Source of the DNA: Ferrithrix thermotolerans DSM 19514
GTDB lineage: Bacteria; Actinomycetota; Acidimicrobiia; Acidimicrobiales; Ilumatobacteraceae
DNA length: 11,275 bases
Reading direction: 5' to 3'
NCBI GenBank assembly: GCA_945860575.1
Contig: CAMAQQ010000021.1
Span: 1-11,275, forward strand
Position numbers and translations under genes: made by a program. The notes under the pieces were generated by a model. The model was not told where the DNA came from. It searched no databases and saw only the letters and a program-made list of their open reading frames with translations. Shown in pieces: positions 1-6,458 of the stretch (positions within the stretch are counted from its first letter, which is position 1; the number at the start of each line of letters is the position of its first letter).

Positions 1-126
1 CGTAGTGATCGCCCGCGTTCAAACGACCGCAACGATCGTCCGCGAAATGATCGCAGTGCGCCATCAGATGCAGTCAGTGTGAGTTTCGAAGAAGAGTTTG
101 ACCGCGATTTGCGAAACGATCAATAG
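1..126 (+). CDS. C-terminal tail of an upstream gene (partial, Arg/Asp/Asn-rich)
   Basis: An open frame enters at the window edge and stops at TAG 124-126, giving 41 residues. The first half is a low-complexity run built from short RxDRPR and NDR units. The second half turns acidic and ends in SFEEEFDRDLRNDQ. Such charged, disordered tails often follow RNA-binding domains. A polynucleotide phosphorylase-like protein (S1 domain plus tail) is one guess, because pnp lies upstream of dapB in many actinobacteria, but no catalytic or S1 sequence is inside the window, so the identity is open. The frame is supported by its stop lying only 12 nt before the dapB start, which suggests co-transcription. 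Confidence 0.6.
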   Translation, partial: RSDRPRSNDRNDRPRNDRSAPSDAVSVSFEEEFDRDLRNDQ

Positions 127-138
127 GCATCGACTGAC

Positions 139-906
139 ATGACAATTCGTGTCGGTGTAATTGGTGCTGCGGGGCGGATGGGACAAACAGTCTGCGCCGC
201 AATTTCGGCCGATAAAAATCTAGAACTGGTTGCGGCAGTTGACTCTGCTGCTTCTGGTTCGACGGTTGAAGGCATAACGATTGCCAAAGATCTGCGTGCT
301 CTCGCCGATGCAAAGGTTGAAGTTGCTGTCGACTTCACTGTGGCTGCAGCTTCACGCATCAACTTGCCGTGGTTAGCAATGCACAATGTTCACGCAGTTG
401 TCGGCACGACTGGGTTCACCGATCAAGACATCGAAGATTTCAAAAAGATGTTCTCGTCTAGTAACTGCATCGTTGCCCCGAACTTTGCCATCGGCGCAGT
501 TTTGATGATGCGCTTCGCCGAAATCGCCGCACCGTTTTTCGACACAGCAGAGATAATCGAGATTCATCACGACGGCAAAGCAGATTCGCCGTCAGGTACG
601 GCAATTGCAACTGCGAATCGAATGGCTGCGGCCAGCAGTACTTGGGCTAAAGATCCAACAACACACGAAGCGATTGCTGGTGCACGCGGCGCGCGTGGCC
701 CGGCGGATATTCCAATTCATGCAGTTCGCATGCGCGGCGTTGTTGCCAATCAAGAAGTCGTATTAGGCACTCAAGGTCAGACATTAACGATTCGGCACGA
801 CACTATCGACCGAGCAAGTTTTATGCCTGGCGTGGTTCTTGCGTGCAAAAAAATTGCCGAGCACAAGGGATTCACCCTCGGGCTCGACAAGTTTCTCAAT
901 ATTTAG
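139..906 (+). CDS. dapB: 4-hydroxy-tetrahydrodipicolinate reductase DapB
   Basis: Cytoplasmic enzyme of lysine/diaminopimelate synthesis that reduces the DapA product to tetrahydrodipicolinate with NAD(P)H. It is 255 aa, close to the family's usual length. The Rossmann nucleotide-binding motif GVIGAAGRMG is at residues 6-15 and VVGTTGF at 87-93. The catalytic and substrate-binding segment HHDGK at 143-147 carries the family's conserved His and Lys, followed by SPSGTA at 150-155. The C-terminal part has the conserved MRGVVANQEV and RASFMPGV segments. The ATG at 139 is chosen because the nucleotide-binding strand begins right after it. No clear Shine-Dalgarno sequence precedes it, and the upstream stop is 12 nt away, so translation may be coupled to the upstream gene. 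Nothing appears broken. Its pathway partner dapA lies about 8.3 kb downstream. Confidence 0.96.
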   Translation: MTIRVGVIGAAGRMGQTVCAAISADKNLELVAAVDSAASGSTVEGITIAKDLRALADAKVEVAVDFTVAAASRINLPWLAMHNVHAVVGTTGFTDQDIEDFKKMFSSSNCIVAPNFAIGAVLMMRFAEIAAPFFDTAEIIEIHHDGKADSPSGTAIATANRMAAASSTWAKDPTTHEAIAGARGARGPADIPIHAVRMRGVVANQEVVLGTQGQTLTIRHDTIDRASFMPGVVLACKKIAEHKGFTLGLDKFLNI

Positions 907-945
907 TTGGTTTAAACGACTAGATCGCAAGTGCCACAAGGAGTG

Positions 946-975
946 TTTACCTGTATTGGTTGCGCACGATATCTT
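946..975 (+). promoter_or_regulatory. Candidate leaderless promoter of the secreted LytM-like gene
   Basis: A -35-like box TTTACC (946-951), an 18-nt spacer and a -10-like box TATCTT (970-975) lie upstream. The -10 box is followed by exactly 6 nt before the ATG at 982, so the transcript would begin at or next to the start codon. No Shine-Dalgarno sequence is present in front of 982. The same geometry is seen at tetR. This is read from pattern only. Confidence 0.45.
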
Positions 976-981
976 TGCATT

Positions 982-1959
982 ATGAAAGATTTTTACAAAG
1001 TGACATGTAAGCGTGTCGGTATGGTTTTAATAGTTGTGTCAGTAATAGCTACGACCGCTTCGCTGGCAAGTGCGGCCAATTCGGCAGGTGGCAAATGCGC
1101 CAAGGCTGGTGCAACAGCCAAATCTGGAAGCGCAACATTCAAATGCACCAAGGTTGGCAAGAAACTTATTTGGGTGGCGCAAAGTTCAACCGGCAGCGGC
1201 AGTTCGGGTTCGGCAAGCTCTGGAACGCAGCCAACATCCCAACGAGACATTCCAGCGATTATTCAAAACTGGGGTTTCAACTTCACTGATTACTCCACCG
1301 CTACAGGTAAAGCCGGCGACATGTTGATTAAAGGCGTGACTCCTCCGACATTTACTGGGCCAACTGCTGCATCAGACAACGCTATGTACCGTCTATTGAT
1401 AGGCCCGATTGGTGCAGTTGTCCAGGGAATGGTGGAGCCTCAATATGGCTTCTATCTTCCACTCGGAACGTCTGTCATCTCGATGGTGAGTGGAACAGTT
1501 TGCGATGTTCCAAAGCTCTACAGCAACGATTTCAGTGTGCGTGTTGCTCCACCAGGTATGGCATGCATGCAAGGCGGCGCATACATTTTGTACGAACATG
1601 AGCACATCCTTAACCCAACTGTGAAGGTGGGAGACAAGGTGACGGCTGGGCAGAAGATTGGCATCGTCGGTGATTACAACCCGCACTGGAAAGCCAAAGG
1701 ACTTGGCATTCTCGAGACTGGCGTTTTCTTTTCCAAGAAGGGGTCTAATGCGTCCTGGCACGCTTGTTTGTCAAGCTTCCTTGACCCGTCAAAAAAGACG
1801 GCGCTACTTGCAACGCTTAGCTCTGCCTTCGCTGCATGGGAAGCAGAATTGGGTGACAATACGTTGTATGACGAAGCAAAGATGTCGCCAGTTGGTTGCT
1901 ACACCACCGCCGAAATGACGGATAGTAGCAACAAAAACACCAGCAACAACGGCGGCTAG
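982..1959 (+). CDS. Secreted protein with Cys/Lys surface motif and degenerate LytM (M23-like) domain
   Basis: Predicted exported protein of 325 aa. Residues 1-31 form a signal peptide: a basic start (KDFYKVTCKR), a hydrophobic core (MVLIVVSVIATTASL) and an ASA cleavage site. Residues about 36-66 carry a motif with two cysteines (KCAKAG and FKCTKVGKKLIWV), a pattern common in surface proteins of aquatic actinobacteria. A Ser/Gly linker follows (about 68-83). Residues about 153-250 resemble the M23/LytM beta-sandwich (LPLGTSVISMVSGTV, then YILYEHEH, then VKVGDKVTAGQKIGIVGD). The metal ligands are missing: the usual HxxxD position reads QYGFY and the HLHFE position reads LGILETG. It is therefore probably a non-catalytic wall-binding or partner-binding domain. 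An in-frame GTG at 931 would add 17 residues, but the ATG at 982 gives a proper signal peptide and fits the promoter. The stop overlaps that of the convergent peroxidase gene. Confidence 0.8.
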   Translation: MKDFYKVTCKRVGMVLIVVSVIATTASLASAANSAGGKCAKAGATAKSGSATFKCTKVGKKLIWVAQSSTGSGSSGSASSGTQPTSQRDIPAIIQNWGFNFTDYSTATGKAGDMLIKGVTPPTFTGPTAASDNAMYRLLIGPIGAVVQGMVEPQYGFYLPLGTSVISMVSGTVCDVPKLYSNDFSVRVAPPGMACMQGGAYILYEHEHILNPTVKVGDKVTAGQKIGIVGDYNPHWKAKGLGILETGVFFSKKGSNASWHACLSSFLDPSKKTALLATLSSAFAAWEAELGDNTLYDEAKMSPVGCYTTAEMTDSSNKNTSNNGG

Positions 1960-2573
1960 CGCAGTGAGTTGATGGCAGCGTCGTAATTTGGTTCGTTGGC
2001 GATTTCGCTCACGAGTTCAGTATGCAGAACTTTGCCCTTTTCATCGGCGACGACAACCGCACGAGCCATTACACCCTTTAGAACGCTGCTCGTTAAATTG
2101 ACACCGAATGCTGCGCCAAAATTTGATCTGAACGACGAAGCAGTCTTGACATTGCTCAAACCCTCGGTGCCACAAAAGCGACCTTGGGCGAATGGCAAGT
2201 CAGCCGACACGCAATAAACATCGGTGTTTTGCAGACTTGAAGCGATCTCATTGAACTTACGGGTGCTGGTCGCGCAAGTTGGAGTGTCGATGCTCGGAAA
2301 GATGTTGAAGATCACGCGCTTGCCGGCGATGTCTTTGTTGCTGATGTCTTGTAGCGCGCTAGTTGTTAGCGAAAACTTTGGTAACGGCTTGCCTGTTGCT
2401 GGCAATTTGCCACTTACTGAAACAGGATTGCCGCCTAATGTGACAGTTGCGCCAGATTTTTTGACGGCTTTCTTAACAGATTTATTCTTGGCAGATTTGT
2501 TGATGACTTTCTTAACAGTCTTTTTGACTGCCTTTTTCTTATTTTTCTTTGCGATTTTCTTTTTTGATGCCAT
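1956..2573 (-). CDS. tpx: Thiol peroxidase (Tpx, atypical 2-Cys peroxiredoxin) with Lys-rich N-terminal extension
   Basis: Peroxiredoxin that reduces hydrogen peroxide and organic peroxides using thioredoxin-type electron donors. The 205-aa product has the peroxidatic motif PSIDTPTC with Cys100 and Thr97, and the resolving cysteine Cys134 in RFCGTEG. The 34-residue spacing matches the Cys61/Cys95 spacing of E. coli Tpx. The segments SADLPFAQ and MARAVVV are also typical. The family is usually about 165-170 aa. The surplus is residues 1-40, of which 19 are lysine, in KKAVKK-type repeats like those of histone H1-like or HupB tails. A GGAG 5 nt before the ATG at 2573 supports this start, and no alternative start lies between the tail and the Tpx fold. 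The tail may bind nucleic acid or membrane (inference). The upstream DedA-like gene ends 25 bp away on the same strand. Confidence 0.93.
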   Translation of the reverse strand: MASKKKIAKKNKKKAVKKTVKKVINKSAKNKSVKKAVKKSGATVTLGGNPVSVSGKLPATGKPLPKFSLTTSALQDISNKDIAGKRVIFNIFPSIDTPTCATSTRKFNEIASSLQNTDVYCVSADLPFAQGRFCGTEGLSNVKTASSFRSNFGAAFGVNLTSSVLKGVMARAVVVADEKGKVLHTELVSEIANEPNYDAAINSLR

Positions 2574-2578
2574 GATTT

Positions 2579-2582
2579 CTCC
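2579..2582 (-). promoter_or_regulatory. Ribosome binding site of tpx
   Basis: GGAG on the minus strand sits 5 nt upstream of the ATG at 2573. It fixes the tpx start and shows that the lysine-rich extension is translated rather than being an over-called N-terminus. Confidence 0.7.
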
Positions 2583-2598
2583 AAGTCGTGAGGTGGGG

Positions 2599-3189
2599 TT
2601 AGTTGGTTTTTGGTCGACCCTTACGGACCGATTGCAAGGTTGATGCTACGAACAGACCACCAACAACCCACCATTGATAGCGCTCGATATAGCTTAAAAA
2701 GTCACGAATCTGTTCTTCGAACAATTTTCCACCTCGCCACAACACGACTAGTTTTAACGAGATACCGACCATCAATAACGGCACGAACTTTTTGGGCGAC
2801 ATGCGCCGATGCCCAAGCAGCAAGCAGACGATATTGCTGCCAGGCATCAGTACAAGAATCGCGGGTCCTGCTTTGTCGACCGCGCGTTCTGTCCATTTAT
2901 AAATTGCTGGCAGTTCACCCATGTTGCTTTCTACCCAGCCGAGTGCTTTTGTACCATACCAACGACCGACTAAAAAGAGTGCGATGCCAGCGATGAGCAC
3001 GCGAGTGAAGCCAATGACCGAGTAACTCAACAGATCAATAAACGGCACCGAGCCGAACAGGTTTCGGTTACGTGAACTTAAGATCAACACAAGTCGCGGT
3101 CGTTCATCGACCAGCGCCGGCCCGATATTGCTGCCAATCGTGCCGACCACAAACAATAACGATGTCAGCATTAGAACGGCTTTTCGCAT
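2599..3189 (-). CDS. Multi-pass membrane protein, DedA/VTT-like
   Basis: Integral membrane protein of 196 aa. Hydrophobic segments lie at about residues 5-27, 49-77, 107-126, 136-151 and 172-186. The stretch LVLMPGSNIVCLLLGHRRMSPKKF (113-136) has the layout of the DedA/VTT (SNARE-associated) core, where a Pro-Gly motif is followed by a loop ending in RMSxxxF. The family assignment is by resemblance only. DedA-like proteins are linked to lipid flipping and envelope homeostasis, but no function can be fixed here. It is first in a two-gene minus-strand unit with tpx. No Shine-Dalgarno precedes the ATG, but a TAGTAT box ends 7 nt before it, so the transcript may be leaderless. A second in-frame ATG at codon 7 is a possible alternative start. 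Confidence 0.8.
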   Translation of the reverse strand: MRKAVLMLTSLLFVVGTIGSNIGPALVDERPRLVLILSSRNRNLFGSVPFIDLLSYSVIGFTRVLIAGIALFLVGRWYGTKALGWVESNMGELPAIYKWTERAVDKAGPAILVLMPGSNIVCLLLGHRRMSPKKFVPLLMVGISLKLVVLWRGGKLFEEQIRDFLSYIERYQWWVVGGLFVASTLQSVRKGRPKTN

Positions 3190-3264
3190 TTGTCAGATAC
3201 TAACTGACTTGCTAATTTTAATGAGTGAATTGAAACTAACTGAATTCAATTTTTTGGGGGCGCA
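3190..3264. promoter_or_regulatory. Divergent promoter region between the DedA-like gene and the acyl-CoA synthetase
   Basis: AT-rich 75-bp spacer between divergent genes. On the minus strand, TAGTAT (3197-3202) lies 7 nt from the ATG at 3189. On the plus side there is a 7-bp inverted repeat, AATTGAA (3228-3234) and TTCAATT (3245-3251), with a 10-nt spacer. There is also a 9-bp direct repeat, ACTAACTGA, at 3199-3207 and 3235-3243. A GGGGG run (3256-3260), 4 nt before the ATG at 3265, can serve as Shine-Dalgarno. The repeats are candidate operator sites; the binding protein is unknown. Confidence 0.4.
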
Positions 3265-4893
3265 ATGAAGGGTTTAATGCAAAACACACCGTTGACAATG
3301 GTGCATATATTCGAGCGGGCCGAAAAATACCACTCAGAAAAAATCATCACGACCGCAACGGCAGTAGGTAAAGATCGAATTAGTTATGGTGAGTGGGCGG
3401 CACGAACGCGTCAACTTGGTGGAGCCCTTGACAAATTAAAAATTTCAGCAGATGGGCGAGTTGCCACCTTCGCATGGAACACAGCACGACATCTTGAACT
3501 TTATTTCGCAGCACCCTGCACTGGTCGCGTCGTGCACACGCTGAATATTCGTTTGTTTCCCGAGCAACTTACTTACATTGCCAATCACGCTGAAGATGAA
3601 GTCGTTTTTGTTGATCGTTCGTTGTTCGGTTTGATTGCGCCACTGTTGCCGACTTTTAAAACTGTCAAACATCTCGTCGTCATGAACGACGGAAAAGGCG
3701 ATGTGCCAGATTCTGTGCCCGGTATGCAGATGTACGACTACGAAGAATTGATCAAAAATGTAACCGGCGCGGAGTTTGAAATTACCGACGAAAATCGCGC
3801 AGCCAGCATGTGCTATACGAGTGGCACAACGGGCAACCCAAAAGGCGTTGTCTATAGTCACCGCTCAACATTTATGCACACTATGGGCGCGATGATGGTC
3901 GACTCGCTCGGTGCGCGCGAGAGCGATGTGATCTTGCCTGTCGTGCCAATGTTTCACGCCAACGCATGGGGACTCGCACACGCGGCAGTCGCGTGTGGTG
4001 CGAATCTCGTGTTGCCTGGACCAGATTTGTCGGGCAAAGCAATCGCCAATTTAATCGTGGACGAAAAAGTAACTGTGGCGGCAGGTGTGCCAACCATTTG
4101 GATGAGCGTGTTGCCTGAACTCAAAGGTCGCGACACTTCGTCGTTGCGTGTCATACCGGTGGGTGGAAGCGCTGTTCCGAAGGCGTTGAGCGAGGGGTAT
4201 CGCGAAACTGTTGGTCTACCAATCTTGCAAGCATGGGGTATGACCGAGACGAGCCCAATCGCCGCGACTTGCAATTTGTCGCTTGCTGATCAGCAGAAAT
4301 CAATCGAAGAGCAGGCCGAACTTCGTACAACTGTAGGCACAATCAATTTTGGCGTCGACTGTCGCGTCGTCTTGCCGGGCACTACTACGCCTGTTCCATG
4401 GGATGGTGAAACTAGTGGCGAGTTGCAGTGCGCAGGTTCGTGGATTGCATCGACTTATTACAACGATGCTCGCGCCGGCGAAAGTTTCACCGATGACGGT
4501 TGGCTACGCACTGGTGATGTTGCGACAATGGATTCATCTGGTCGCATTCGTCTTGTTGATCGCACGAAAGATTTGATTAAGACCGGTGGTGAATGGATCT
4601 CGTCAGTAGAAATTGAAAACGAACTGATGTCGCATCCAAAAATCAAAGAAGCAGCAGTTGTAGGTGTGCCGCATCCGAAGTGGTCAGAGCGACCACTCGC
4701 GTGTGTTGTGCTTAACCCTGGAGAATCGCTTACTAAGAATGAAGTGCTTGATTACATTCGACCAAGACTTGCCAAATGGCAAGTGCCTGACGATGTGGTG
4801 TTCATCGACGAAGTACCGAAAACGAGCGTGGGTAAGTTCTCTAAAAAAACACTTCGCGAAAAATACGCAGATTACGTTCTGCCAACTGCCTGA
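3265..4893 (+). CDS. Acyl-CoA synthetase, AlkK-like (medium/long-chain fatty acid CoA ligase)
   Basis: Member of the ANL adenylating superfamily. It activates a fatty acid with ATP and joins it to coenzyme A in the cytoplasm, feeding beta-oxidation or lipid synthesis. At 542 aa it matches the length of Pseudomonas AlkK, which it also resembles along its length (for example in WNTARHLELYFA, HTLNIRLFPEQ, PVVPMFHANAWG and LVLPGPDL). The AMP-binding P-loop YTSGTTGNPKG is at 184-194 and the adenine-binding motif QAWGMTETSP at 322-331. The ATP-ribose aspartate lies in TGDVA (416-420), the hinge region is DRTKDLIKTGGEWIS (432-446), and the C-terminal catalytic Lys524 is in SVGK. All key residues are present, so an active enzyme is expected. 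Exact chain-length preference cannot be read. Codons 5 and 12 are alternative ATG starts. The last 22 bp overlap the convergent ABC ATPase gene. Confidence 0.93.
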   Translation: MKGLMQNTPLTMVHIFERAEKYHSEKIITTATAVGKDRISYGEWAARTRQLGGALDKLKISADGRVATFAWNTARHLELYFAAPCTGRVVHTLNIRLFPEQLTYIANHAEDEVVFVDRSLFGLIAPLLPTFKTVKHLVVMNDGKGDVPDSVPGMQMYDYEELIKNVTGAEFEITDENRAASMCYTSGTTGNPKGVVYSHRSTFMHTMGAMMVDSLGARESDVILPVVPMFHANAWGLAHAAVACGANLVLPGPDLSGKAIANLIVDEKVTVAAGVPTIWMSVLPELKGRDTSSLRVIPVGGSAVPKALSEGYRETVGLPILQAWGMTETSPIAATCNLSLADQQKSIEEQAELRTTVGTINFGVDCRVVLPGTTTPVPWDGETSGELQCAGSWIASTYYNDARAGESFTDDGWLRTGDVATMDSSGRIRLVDRTKDLIKTGGEWISSVEIENELMSHPKIKEAAVVGVPHPKWSERPLACVVLNPGESLTKNEVLDYIRPRLAKWQVPDDVVFIDEVPKTSVGKFSKKTLREKYADYVLPTA

Positions 4894-5612
4894 ACTCGAC
4901 GTAGGAACTGCTTAGTTCGTTCGTCAATCGGATTATTAAAAATCTGTTCGGGTTGACCTTGTTCGGCGATTTGACCTGAATCAAGAAAACAAACTCGATC
5001 ACTGATTTCGCGAGCGAAGTTCATCTCGTGGGTTGCAATCAACATCGTGATACCGCTGCCCTTGAGTTCGCGCACCACATCCAGCACTTCACCGACCAGT
5101 TCTGGGTCAAGCGCCGACGTAATTTCATCAAGCAACAACACTTCGGGGTTCATCGCCAGGGCACGCACAATCGCGACGCGCTGTTGCTGACCGCCTGAAA
5201 GTTGGTCTGGGTAGGCGTCAATCTTTTCGTTCAAGTTAAAACGCTTAAGTAACGCATGGGCTGTTTCGTCTGCCTCTTGAGTTGACTTGTTGAGTACTTC
5301 GGTTAATGCGAGCGTAATGTTGCGTCGCACACTCATGTGTGGAAACAAATTAAAACTCTGAAATACGATGCCAATTCTGCGGCGAATCGGGTCTGGATCT
5401 CGACCAACCTGCGAGATCTCATCTCCGTCTAGAAAAATTGCTCCAACATCAACTGGCTCGAGCAAGTTGACGCATCTCAACAATGTAGTTTTGCCCGAAC
5501 CACTAGAGCCGATAAACGAGACAACTTCACCAGCGTTCACTTCAAGGTCGAGGCCAGCAAGCACTTTTCGCTCGGCAAAACTTTTATGAACGTCAATCAA
5601 TTGAAGTTTCAT
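4872..5612 (-). CDS. Polar amino-acid ABC transporter, ATP-binding protein (GlnQ type)
   Basis: Nucleotide-binding subunit that powers uptake through the adjacent permease at the inner face of the membrane. The 246-aa sequence has Walker A GSSGSGKT (35-42), Q-loop Gln85 in VFQSFNLFPHM, the signature LSGGQ (138-142), Walker B LLLDE (159-163), the D-loop SALDP (166-170) and the H-loop His195. The FNLFPHM segment and the lack of a C-terminal regulatory domain are typical of the GlnQ/HisP amino-acid branch. Its ATG overlaps the permease stop by 4 bp (ATGA), which implies translational coupling. It is the last gene of the SBP-permease-ATPase operon. Its 3' end overlaps the acyl-CoA synthetase gene on the other strand by 22 bp, leaving no intergenic room for a terminator. 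Confidence 0.96.
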   Translation of the reverse strand: MKLQLIDVHKSFAERKVLAGLDLEVNAGEVVSFIGSSGSGKTTLLRCVNLLEPVDVGAIFLDGDEISQVGRDPDPIRRRIGIVFQSFNLFPHMSVRRNITLALTEVLNKSTQEADETAHALLKRFNLNEKIDAYPDQLSGGQQQRVAIVRALAMNPEVLLLDEITSALDPELVGEVLDVVRELKGSGITMLIATHEMNFAREISDRVCFLDSGQIAEQGQPEQIFNNPIDERTKQFLRRVQAVGRT

Positions 5613-6325
5613 CGAACCCTCGTCGCTGAAGTGCGTTTGCGCTCGCGGGCCAGTAAATAATCAGTTGTTCGTGTAAGTGGAATCGTGATCATCAAAAAAA
5701 TGATCGCCGCCCCTATGTAAGGCGTGAAGTTGGCAAACTTGGCCTTATCAATATTGGCTTGGCGCAAAATCTCGATTGGCCCGATCAGACTGACGAGCGC
5801 GACATCTTTTTGCAGACTCACCAGATCGTTCATGAGAGGCGGCACCACGCGACGAATTGCCTGGGGCAATATCACAAAGCGCATCGTCTGCCAGTTTGAA
5901 AGCCCCAAACTTCGCGAAGCCGCTCGTTGGGATTCATGAACACTGTCGATGCCAGCGCGAAAAACTTCGGCAATATATGCACCATATGTAAGTACAAGGG
6001 CAACCGACCCCCAGAGAAGTGGCGAATTGAATGGACGCTCGAGTCCGACGCCTGGCACGCCAAAACCAATCAGGTATATCCACAAAATCACAGGCACACC
6101 ACGCATGATGTCGATATAACCGATCACGAAAATTCGAATCGGAAACAGCGCAGGATTGCGCGAGCTGCGGGCGATCGCCAAAACTAAAGCCAAGGCGATA
6201 ATTGCAGGCGTTGACCATGCAAAAATTTTGATGTCTAAAACAAATGCGTCCAGCAACCGTGGAAACGAATCAATCAACCTCTCGCCATTGAAGAATGATT
6301 CTTTAACGCGATCCCAACGAGGCAA
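5609..6325 (-). CDS. Polar amino-acid ABC transporter, permease (start uncertain; real N-terminus lies upstream)
   Basis: Membrane channel subunit of the importer (HisM/GlnP type). It has several hydrophobic helices: about residues 31-53, 61-93 and 102-122, and one near 203-219. The cytoplasmic EAA loop that docks the ATPase is at about 131-160 (ESQRAASRSLGLSNWQTM and then ILPQAIRRVVPPL). The only bacterial-type start codon in this frame is TTG at 6323-6325, with no Shine-Dalgarno. However, the frame stays open upstream to 6454 and encodes a basic stretch and a further membrane helix of the kind normally found at the N-terminus of these permeases. The TTG start is therefore probably not the true one. 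The stop overlaps the ATPase start by 4 bp. Confidence 0.9.
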   Translation of the reverse strand: MPRWDRVKESFFNGERLIDSFPRLLDAFVLDIKIFAWSTPAIIALALVLAIARSSRNPALFPIRIFVIGYIDIMRGVPVILWIYLIGFGVPGVGLERPFNSPLLWGSVALVLTYGAYIAEVFRAGIDSVHESQRAASRSLGLSNWQTMRFVILPQAIRRVVPPLMNDLVSLQKDVALVSLIGPIEILRQANIDKAKFANFTPYIGAAIIFLMITIPLTRTTDYLLARERKRTSATRVR

Positions 6326-6454
6326 CTTCGGAATCGCGAAAACGAGAGACGAAACAACAACGACAGTGCTCAGCGCAGCGATAATGCTGCTGCGCTGGCG
6401 CTGTCGTCGTTCGAACTTCTGGCGTTGAGTTTTTGTTTCCGTATTGGGTGAGAG
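6326..6454 (-). other. Unassigned N-terminal coding extension of the permease
   Basis: This 43-codon in-frame extension upstream of the TTG runs from just after a TAG at 6455-6457. It encodes a basic stretch (TQRQKFERRQRQR) and then a hydrophobic helix (SSIIAALSTVVVVSSLVFAI) leading into IPKLPRW. The positive-inside order and the continuity with the permease argue that it is translated. It contains no ATG, GTG or TTG. The in-frame near-cognate candidates are ACG at 6440-6442, ATT at 6383-6385, ATC at 6380-6382 and CTG at 6371-6373. No Shine-Dalgarno is visible. A mutated or mis-sequenced start codon is the simplest alternative. Confidence 0.6.
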
Positions 6455-6458
6455 CTAG

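Noticed and set aside
910..917. GTTTAAAC palindrome after dapB
   Set aside because: A single 8-bp palindrome with no second copy and no link to a promoter box; most likely chance.
931..981. GTG at 931 as the start of the secreted LytM-like protein, with an AAGGAG nearby
   Set aside because: The AAGGAG (938-943) lies after this GTG and too far (38 nt) from the ATG at 982. The extra 17 residues would precede and spoil the signal peptide, whereas 982 gives a clean one and fits a -10 box.
2454..2573. Lysine-rich stretch as a separate small basic protein frameshifted onto tpx
   Set aside because: The tail and the Tpx fold are in one uninterrupted frame from a single ATG with a ribosome site, so it is an extension and not a separate gene.
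4905..4918. GAACT-GCTT-AGTTC hairpin after the acyl-CoA synthetase stop as a terminator
   Set aside because: The stem is only 5 bp with no following T-run, and it lies inside the ATPase coding sequence.
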